A model generated the notes under the pieces. That model was given only the letters and a program-made list of their open reading frames with translations. It was not told the origin of the DNA and made no database searches. Shown piece by piece: positions 6,230 through 11,224 of a stretch of DNA of 11,224 nucleotides. Positions within the stretch are counted from its first letter, which is position 1. The number at the start of each line of letters is the position of its first letter. The stretch is taken from positions 1-11,224 of the forward strand of contig DAOVJK010000074.1 in assembly GCA_030673265.1 (NCBI GenBank), read 5' to 3'. Source of the DNA: Pseudomonadota bacterium (GTDB taxonomy: Bacteria; Desulfobacterota; Desulfobulbia; Desulfobulbales; JAGXFP01). The position numbers were made by a program, and so were the translations under genes.

Positions 6230-6255
6230 AAAAGTACCGCAACTTTAGGCACTTT
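6222..6255. repeat. 34-bp dispersed repeat, copy 2
   Basis: Identical over all 34 bases to 99-132, in the same orientation, 6.1 kb away. It includes one inverted AAAGTGCCT unit (AGGCACTTT at 6247-6255), but here no tandem array accompanies it, so the stem possible at copy 1 cannot form. The match is far too long to be chance and indicates a dispersed repeat family. Confidence 0.9.
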
Positions 6256-6374
6256 AAGCAACTATAACTGCAGGCGCTAGAATGGAGAACAGCCTCTTAT
6301 TGTAATACAGGTTGTCATGTCAATATCTGGCGAGATCCGGTTGCCTGGAGTTTTAGCAGTTACCGTGGGATATT

Positions 6375-6806
6375 ATGATTGTTTTTGATCTGTCATGTGC
6401 ATGCGGCTGCCAGTTTGAAGGCTGGTTTCAGGATAGTGATGATTTCCGACGCTTGGCGAGGGAAGGGTTGCTTAGCTGTCCCAGCTGTGACGGCAACGCG
6501 GTCCGGAAAATTCTGTCGCCGGTGGCGATCAGGTCGGTTGCTGACCGTAGAGTTACTGCCACGCCTGCCAAAGTGTTACCCGAGGAGAAGGTTGCAGATC
6601 TTTTTAAATCGCTTCAGGATTATGTGGTCAATAATTATGAAGATGTGGGCTCGAGGTTGGCCGAAAAAAGCCTGAAGATTCACTATGGTCTGGAGGAACC
6701 TCGGAATATCAGGGGGACAAGCACCGGCGCAGAAGAAAAAATGCTTGAAAAGGAAGGGATCAAGCTTCTCAAAATCCCTCTACCTGGAAATTCCGATAAG
6801 AATTAA
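6375..6806 (+). CDS. DUF1178 family zinc-ribbon-like protein
   Basis: 143 residues, the usual family size. The N-terminal signature is intact: MIVFDLSC, then FEGWF (14-18), and CPSC (35-38), with further cysteines at 8, 10 and 12. Together these suggest a metal-binding ribbon. The usual glycine-histidine pair before FEGWF is replaced by Gly-Cys. The C-terminal family block is also present (VGSRLAEKSLKIHYGLEEPR, 91-110, ending in EGIKLLKIPLP). The family has no established function that I know of. GGGA lies only 4 nt before the ATG, so the ribosome binding site is weak. It converges on the reverse-strand gene at 6813 with a 6-bp gap. Confidence 0.92.
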   Translation: MIVFDLSCACGCQFEGWFQDSDDFRRLAREGLLSCPSCDGNAVRKILSPVAIRSVADRRVTATPAKVLPEEKVADLFKSLQDYVVNNYEDVGSRLAEKSLKIHYGLEEPRNIRGTSTGAEEKMLEKEGIKLLKIPLPGNSDKN

Positions 6807-6812
6807 GCTGGT

Positions 6813-6992
6813 TTAACTGAAATTGTTGTCTAAAAACTCGCACTCAGCCGGCGAAAGATCGAAGCGGGTTTCGGCCTCTCTAAGGATGTCTTCGCGTTTT
6901 TGGTCCGGACCCTCCTGAGTGGCCTCACTTATCCACCGCAGTGCTTTTTTTAGCTTGTCACCCGTCGGTTGGATATTGCCAGTCTTAGCCAT
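6813..6992 (-). CDS. Small hypothetical protein downstream of glgB (59 aa)
   Basis: A 59-codon gene reading MAKTGNIQPTGDKLKKALRW at its start and ending RFDLSPAECEFLDNNFS. Evidence that it is real: a near-perfect AGGAGGA (7007-7001) with 8-nt spacing to ATG 6992, a start 26 bp after the glgB stop, and an amphipathic, charged composition. It is likely a compact helical protein with no signal peptide or membrane segment. From memory, proteins with the pattern KALRWISE...REAE.RFDLSP..CEFL..NF occur widely in Desulfobacterota, but I cannot verify this here and no function is known to me. Its position suggests co-transcription and possibly translational coupling with glgB. Confidence 0.8.
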   Translation of the reverse strand: MAKTGNIQPTGDKLKKALRWISEATQEGPDQKREDILREAETRFDLSPAECEFLDNNFS

Positions 6993-7018
6993 CTTGTTAT
7001 TCCTCCTGGTTTTCCCCG

Positions 7019-9211
7019 TTACACGGGTTTAAGGATTATGCCACCTAAAGGAGGTATAGAAACCAGAACGTGGTAGGGGGCATTGCCGTGGGGACCATCG
7101 AAAACAACCTTTTCGTCGGGATTAACCACGCCGCTGCCGCCGAATTCCTTGCTGTCAGTTGTCAAGACCTCCTGATAATTGACTTGCTCCGGTACCCCTA
7201 CTTTGTAGTCATGAATGACGTTGGGCGTGAAGTTCAGCAGGCAGATGACATGGTCGGCTGGATTTTTGGCGAATCTGGCAAAGCTGACAATGCTGTTGTC
7301 GATGTCATTAAAATCCAGCCAGCGAAAACCCTCACTGTTAAAATCAACTTCCCATAGCGCTTTGGTGTCGCGATAAAACAGGTTTAACTCTCTGACGTAA
7401 TCCTGGAGTTGGCGGTGCTTCTCATCCTGTTCGACCAGGTGCCAGTCGAGGCTGGATTTGCAGTACCACTCCGATATCTGCCCGAATTCGCAACCCATGA
7501 ATAACAACTTCTTGCCGGGATGGGTCCAGAGGAAGAAATAGAGGAGGCGCAGGTTGGCAAATTGCTGCCATTTATCGCCGGGCATTTTGCTCAACAATGA
7601 ATTTTTGCCATGAACGACCTCATCATGGGAAAGGGGCAGGATAAAATTTTCTGTAAAGGCATAGAGCAGCGAAAAAGTCAGGTTGTTGTGATGATATTTG
7701 CGGAAAACCGGGTCACGGCTAAAATAACTGAGAATATCGTTCATCCAGCCCATATTCCATTTAAAGCCAAAGCCCAAGCCACCGGCATCTGCTGGTTTTG
7801 ACACCCCGAAAAAGCTGGTGGATTCCTCCGCGATCATCAGGGTATTGGGGAATTCCTGATAAACGATACTGTTCAGGTGGCGGAGGAATTCGATTGCTTC
7901 AATGTTCTCTTTTTCCCCATATTGGTTGGGCAACCATTCGTCTTCCTTACGCCCGTAGTCTAAATAGAGCATTGAGGCGACGGCATCAACCCGCAGACCG
8001 TCAATATGAAACTTTTCTAACCAGAACAGGGCGTTGGCGATCAGGAAATTGCTTACTTCTTTGCGGCCATAGTTGAAGGTGTTGGTCCCCCATTCAGGTT
8101 GAAAGCCCTGGCGGGAATCTTCATGTTCGTAAAGAGCGGTGCCGTCAAATAAATTAAGGCTGTGGCCGTCGGTGGGGAAATGAGATGGTACCCAGTCCAG
8201 AATGACCCCGATCCCATTCTGGTGACAGGCGTCTACCAGGTACATGAAGTCCTGGGGGGTGCCGAAACGGCTGGTTGTTGAAAAATAGCCGGTACTTTGA
8301 TATCCCCACGACTCGTCAAGGGGATGTTCCATTACCGGCAGCATCTCAATATGGGTGAAGCCCATCTCTTTCACATAAGGGACAAGGTCATCGGCCAGTT
8401 CACGATAGGTCAGGAATCGTGATGTATCGCCCGGATCTTTTCGCCAGGAACCAAGGTGGACTTCGTAGATCGATATCGGCGCTTCATATGGGTTGCTTTT
8501 TTGTCTTGAATTAAGCCATTCTGAGTCTTGCCACTGGTAGCCTTCGAGATTCCATACCACCGAAGCAGATTTGGGGCGGAGTTCACAAAAAAACTGGTAC
8601 GGGTCGGATTTCTCCAGGGTGGACATGTTCTGGGCTCTTAGTTCGAATTTGTAGACCTCGCCCTGGTCGAGGCCGGGAATGAACAGTTCCCATATTCCGG
8701 ATTGATCGAGGGCTCGCATCTGATGAACCCGGCCGTCCCAGGTATTAAAGTTGCCGATGACACTGACTCGGCGGGCAGATGGCGCCCAGACCCTGAACAT
8801 AACGCCGGTAACTCCGGCGATTGTGGTGAGGTGAGCGCCGAGCTTATCGTAACTTTTGTAGTGGGTGCCGTTGTTGAAAAGATACCGGTCATCAGCGCTA
8901 AGTTGGGGCAGGTGACGGTATGGGTCTTTAAAGCGGTGGGTTGTGTTGTTATAGAAGGTCGCTTCCAGGGAGTAGTCAAATGGTTCGCTCCGGGGAACAG
9001 AGATCTCGAAAAGGCCTTCCTCCCTCATCTTATACATGTCGCTGAATTCACCGTCGACAACGAGCTGCATTGATTCGGCGTGGGGCTGGAAAGTTCTGAT
9101 GATGGACTGAGGCGGGGTTTCGGAGATTACGTGGAAGCCGAGGGCCTGAAAGGGATCGTGACAATCAGAATTAATGATCTTGTCTAGAATAATTTCGACT
9201 TCTTTGCCCAT
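7019..9211 (-). CDS. glgB: 1,4-alpha-glucan branching enzyme GlgB
   Basis: GlgB cuts alpha-1,4-glucan chains and re-attaches them through alpha-1,6 links, building branched glycogen in the cytoplasm. The 730 residues are the long form: an N-terminal carbohydrate-binding-like module (about 15-110), a CBM48 module (about 120-225), the GH13 barrel (about 245-620) and a C-terminal all-beta domain. Catalytic residues by motif are nucleophile D409 (DGLRVDAVASMLY), acid/base E462 (MIAEEST) and transition-state Asp530 (LPLSHDEVVHGK). Other GH13 marks are GYFSTTSRFGTP (308-319) and DWVPSHFP (339-346). The start has GGAG 9-10 nt upstream. No other glycogen gene (glgA, glgC, glgP) is in the window. The only partner is the small gene just downstream. 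Confidence 0.97.
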   Translation of the reverse strand: MGKEVEIILDKIINSDCHDPFQALGFHVISETPPQSIIRTFQPHAESMQLVVDGEFSDMYKMREEGLFEISVPRSEPFDYSLEATFYNNTTHRFKDPYRHLPQLSADDRYLFNNGTHYKSYDKLGAHLTTIAGVTGVMFRVWAPSARRVSVIGNFNTWDGRVHQMRALDQSGIWELFIPGLDQGEVYKFELRAQNMSTLEKSDPYQFFCELRPKSASVVWNLEGYQWQDSEWLNSRQKSNPYEAPISIYEVHLGSWRKDPGDTSRFLTYRELADDLVPYVKEMGFTHIEMLPVMEHPLDESWGYQSTGYFSTTSRFGTPQDFMYLVDACHQNGIGVILDWVPSHFPTDGHSLNLFDGTALYEHEDSRQGFQPEWGTNTFNYGRKEVSNFLIANALFWLEKFHIDGLRVDAVASMLYLDYGRKEDEWLPNQYGEKENIEAIEFLRHLNSIVYQEFPNTLMIAEESTSFFGVSKPADAGGLGFGFKWNMGWMNDILSYFSRDPVFRKYHHNNLTFSLLYAFTENFILPLSHDEVVHGKNSLLSKMPGDKWQQFANLRLLYFFLWTHPGKKLLFMGCEFGQISEWYCKSSLDWHLVEQDEKHRQLQDYVRELNLFYRDTKALWEVDFNSEGFRWLDFNDIDNSIVSFARFAKNPADHVICLLNFTPNVIHDYKVGVPEQVNYQEVLTTDSKEFGGSGVVNPDEKVVFDGPHGNAPYHVLVSIPPLGGIILKPV

Positions 9212-9497
9212 TGTCTGTCTTCTCCGGAAAAGTTATTGCGGCATCAATAATTGCAATAAGTGGTCAGCCGGGTTGCCGGTTATCTACCACTTGATGCTAT
9301 GATTGCGCAGCTGTAGTTAACGTAAAGTTTTTTAGAGAGTATCACAAAGTATAATACGATAGGAATTTTTTCCCGTGAAAATATTTGATATAGTTATTAT
9401 GTGTCGATGGCGATTGCTTTAATTCAGTGTGATAAGATTAAATTTTGTTTTGAAGACAGGTGGATAACGGTGCTTTTGTCACCGAGGGAAAAATAAT
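9212..9497. promoter_or_regulatory. Divergent intergenic region between glgB and yqgE
   Basis: 286 bp of AT-rich sequence between two diverging starts must hold both promoters. A perfect TATAAT lies at 9350-9355 on the forward strand, but without a convincing -35 box. TTGCTT at 9414-9419 is another weak -35 candidate for yqgE. A small hairpin, CGGTG (9468-9472) with CACCG (9480-9484), ends at the first base of the yqgE ribosome binding site GAGGG (9484-9488) and could modestly affect its translation. No operator is recognisable. Confidence 0.4.
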
Positions 9498-10049
9498 ATG
9501 GAATCACTCCAAGGAAGTTTTTTGATAGCTACTCCCCATATGCCTGATCCCAGATTCCATAAAATGGTGGTGTATCTCTGCGGTCATTCCACTGATGAGG
9601 GGGCTATGGGGCTGATTATAAATCACCCGACGTCCCATACCCTGGCAGAGGTCATGGAGGGGGCGGATATTCAGGTGCCGGACGGGGTTCTCCCTCCTAT
9701 TTATCTGGGTGGGCCAATGGAGATGGAGGCGGGTTTTTTCCTCTTCAGTAACGATTTTGAGTGTGCCAATTTTATGAAGGTTACCAAAAATATAAGATTG
9801 TCCAGTGATGTCGAGATTCTTCGGGCAATCTCCCAGGGTCGGCGACCGGAGCACTATCTCTTTGCCCTTGGTTATGCCGGTTGGGGGCCGGGTCAGTTAG
9901 AAAATGAGCTAGCCGATGATGGTTGGCTGGCATTGCCCGGCGATGAAGAGGTGATCTTTAATACCCCGGATGAAAAGAAATGGGAGAAGGCGGCTCTGCA
10001 GCTTGGGATTGATATCTCAACCTTTGGTGATGTGGTCGGCACTGCTTGA
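9498..10049 (+). CDS. YqgE/AlgH family protein (DUF179)
   Basis: 183 residues, the standard family length. Signatures seen are LQGSFLIATP (4-13), the GAMGLIINHP block (35-44), LGGPME (70-75) and YAGWGPGQLENEL (126-138) with the following W143. The family is widespread in Proteobacteria and has known structures. It was named from a claimed alginate regulator in Pseudomonas, and its biochemical role is still unsettled. No signal peptide or membrane segment is seen. GAGGG lies 9 nt before the ATG. It is followed, after a 225-bp gap, by the ykgJ-like gene, which appears to have its own promoter. Confidence 0.95.
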   Translation: MESLQGSFLIATPHMPDPRFHKMVVYLCGHSTDEGAMGLIINHPTSHTLAEVMEGADIQVPDGVLPPIYLGGPMEMEAGFFLFSNDFECANFMKVTKNIRLSSDVEILRAISQGRRPEHYLFALGYAGWGPGQLENELADDGWLALPGDEEVIFNTPDEKKWEKAALQLGIDISTFGDVVGTA

Positions 10050-10140
10050 GGCCATTTAGCCGATTCATTTCAGTAACTCTTGCCATTGTTTTCAGCTCTT
10101 GTTAATGGCGCCTTAAATTTGCATCCTTACAGAAAATAGT

Positions 10141-10169
10141 TTGTGAAAGGTCGGAAAATCATTTATATA
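10141..10169 (+). promoter_or_regulatory. Candidate sigma-70 promoter for the YkgJ-like gene and rlmH
   Basis: TTGTGA (10141-10146) and TATATA (10164-10169) are separated by exactly 17 bp, each matching the consensus hexamer at 4 of 6 positions. Transcription would begin near 10176, about 100 nt before the TTG start at 10275. This supports a transcription unit separate from yqgE. Assigned by eye. Confidence 0.35.
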
Positions 10170-10274
10170 TCGTCCCTGTTTTGATCGGGGCTTTGTTGTC
10201 TCTTGCCGATATCAATATCTGCTCCGGATGCACAGATTGTAAAAAAAGATGATAGCCACAACAGGAGCGGTCGG

Positions 10275-10664
10275 TTGAAAAAGGAAATATTCAAGTGTAA
10301 AAGGTGCGGACATTGCTGTCATGGAGAAACCACGGTCTCTCTTGATGAGCATGATGTTGAAAGGATGGTCAAGCATCTGCGATTACCATTGGCCCAGGTT
10401 ACTGAAAAATATCTACGGGTAACCGACAATGTTATTCAGATGAAGATTGTTGAGGGTCACTGTATATTTTATAGCGACGGCTGCCGGATCCATCCCGGTC
10501 GACCCTGGCGATGTAGGCAATGGCCCTTACATCCGAGTATTTTGCTTGATGAAAGTAATCTTTCCGCTATCCGTGATTCTTGTCCAGGTCTTGATAAAAA
10601 TCTGTCTTTTGATGAATTTTGTCAGAATTTGTCGGTTTTGCTGCATGATGAAAAAAAGAAATAA
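10275..10664 (+). CDS. YkgJ family cysteine cluster protein
   Basis: A 129-residue protein of the YkgJ/CxxCxxCC family, thought to bind a metal ion or iron-sulfur cluster. The N-terminal cluster is C8, C11, C14, C15 (FKCKRCGHCCHGE). The central part has GHCIFYSDGCRIHPGRPWRC (61-80, with C63, C70, C80), then W83-P84 and C103. An extra Cys at 116 lies in the helical tail. The frame stays open upstream to another TTG (10203), but the added 24 residues look unconserved. I choose TTG 10275 because AGGAG (10263-10267) lies 7 nt before it and the product then begins right at the family domain. The function is unknown. rlmH starts 19 bp after the stop, so the two are likely co-transcribed. Confidence 0.88.
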   Translation: MKKEIFKCKRCGHCCHGETTVSLDEHDVERMVKHLRLPLAQVTEKYLRVTDNVIQMKIVEGHCIFYSDGCRIHPGRPWRCRQWPLHPSILLDESNLSAIRDSCPGLDKNLSFDEFCQNLSVLLHDEKKK

Positions 10665-10683
10665 ATATTAAGGTGCCGACAGG

Positions 10684-11151
10684 ATGCGGATAGACTTTCT
10701 ATTTATTGGCAAAACCAAAAAGGATTATCTGGCGGCGGGGATAGATGATTTTTGCCGAAGACTCAAACGCTATGCGGAAATTGATGTCCGGATTTTAAAA
10801 GTCGTTAAACCGGCCAGCAAACCGGCCTTGAAGGTCAAACAGGAAGAAGGCGCGCTTCTCCTTGCGCATCTGGAACCAAAAAGTTTTCTGGTTGTGCTCG
10901 ATCCCGGTGGCCGCCCGTTGAGTTCGGAGAAACTGGCTGACTGTCTGAGAGATTGGCGAGACTGCGGCAAGAACCACATAACCATTGTTCTGGGGGGCGC
11001 CTTGGGTCTGTCCGATGAGGTGTTGTCCCGGGCCGATCTGCTTCTCTCACTGTCGAAGATGACCTTTACCCATGAAATGGCCCGTTTGCTTATCGTTGAG
11101 CAACTGTACCGGGCTTTCAATATATTGAATGGCACCGGCTACCACAAATAA
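10684..11151 (+). CDS. rlmH: 23S rRNA (pseudouridine1915-N3)-methyltransferase RlmH
   Basis: RlmH (YbeA) uses SAM to methylate N3 of pseudouridine 1915 in helix 69 of 23S rRNA, acting late on assembled 70S ribosomes. The 155 residues match the family length and form a minimal SPOUT fold with the trefoil knot in the C-terminal half. Visible motifs are the start MRIDFLFIGKTKKDYL (1-16), VVLDPGGRPLSSE (70-82), IVLGGALGLSDEV (101-113), LSLSKMTFTHEMARLLIVEQ (121-140) and the ending YRAFNILNGTGYHK (142-155). AAGGTG sits 8 nt before the ATG. It lies 19 bp after the YkgJ-like gene. After its stop, the last 73 bp of the window show nothing I can assign. Confidence 0.97.
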   Translation: MRIDFLFIGKTKKDYLAAGIDDFCRRLKRYAEIDVRILKVVKPASKPALKVKQEEGALLLAHLEPKSFLVVLDPGGRPLSSEKLADCLRDWRDCGKNHITIVLGGALGLSDEVLSRADLLLSLSKMTFTHEMARLLIVEQLYRAFNILNGTGYHK

Positions 11152-11224
11152 TCACGCCGCCTAGACCGCATATTTCACCAGTCGAGATGCCCGATTGCGG
11201 CAAGCTCGATAGGCAAAGTATGAT

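Noticed and set aside
99..6255. att sites of an integrated element bounded by the 34-bp repeats
   Set aside because: No integrase, transposase or phage gene lies between them. The contents are core genes (ispH, ftsY), and one copy is embedded in a local repeat array.
9468..9484. Riboswitch or attenuator before yqgE
   Set aside because: Only a 5-bp stem is present, with no competing structure or recognisable aptamer, too little for a regulatory RNA call.
11152..11224. Start of a further gene or RNA after rlmH
   Set aside because: Only 73 bp remain, with no open frame, terminator hairpin or tRNA-like fold that I can support.

Overview
This window looks like a core-chromosome segment of a Gram-negative bacterium, most likely a member of the Desulfobacterota (deltaproteobacterial, Desulfobulbales-like). 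That placement is inference: it rests on moderate GC content, on short Desulfobacterota-style gene arrangements (ispH/ftsY, and glgB with a small basic/acidic protein), and on intergenic palindromic elements of a style I associate with that group. No rRNA, tRNA, CRISPR array, transposase or integrase gene is visible.

Layout. Positions 1-158 hold a 9-bp tandem array with inverted copies of the same unit. A reverse-strand DUF2156 (acyltransferase-fold) gene follows at 163-1038. Divergent from it is an apparent operon of ispH fused to a UbiA-type membrane prenyltransferase domain (1144-2871), then ftsY 18 bp later (2890-3897). The 315-bp gap 3898-4212 carries two separate palindromic elements. 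Next come a membrane-anchored TerB/J-domain co-chaperone-like gene (4213-5037) and, 17 bp downstream, a homologue of the animal tRNA-queuosine mannosyltransferase QTMAN/GTDC1 (5055-6134). Positions 6135-6374 contain a 14-codon ORF with a very strong ribosome binding site and a second perfect 34-bp copy of the repeat from the window's left end. A DUF1178 zinc-ribbon gene (6375-6806) converges, with a 6-bp gap, on a reverse-strand pair: glycogen branching enzyme glgB (9211-7019) and a 59-codon small protein gene (6992-6813). A divergent intergenic region leads to yqgE/algH (9498-10049), a YkgJ-like cysteine-cluster protein (10275-10664) and rlmH (10684-11151).

How the genes relate. Most are housekeeping or translation-linked: isoprenoid precursor synthesis plus prenyl transfer in one polypeptide, SRP-dependent membrane targeting (FtsY), tRNA modification (QTMAN-like), and 23S rRNA methylation (RlmH). 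GlgB acts in glycogen storage. There is no obvious single new multi-gene system. The points most worth a second look are the IspH-UbiA fusion with a degenerate first Asp-rich motif, the bacterial QTMAN-like gene, the two structured elements at 3915-3978 and 4046-4187, the 9-mer array with its 34-bp repeat shared 6.1 kb apart, and the small genes at 6813-6992 and 6185-6229.
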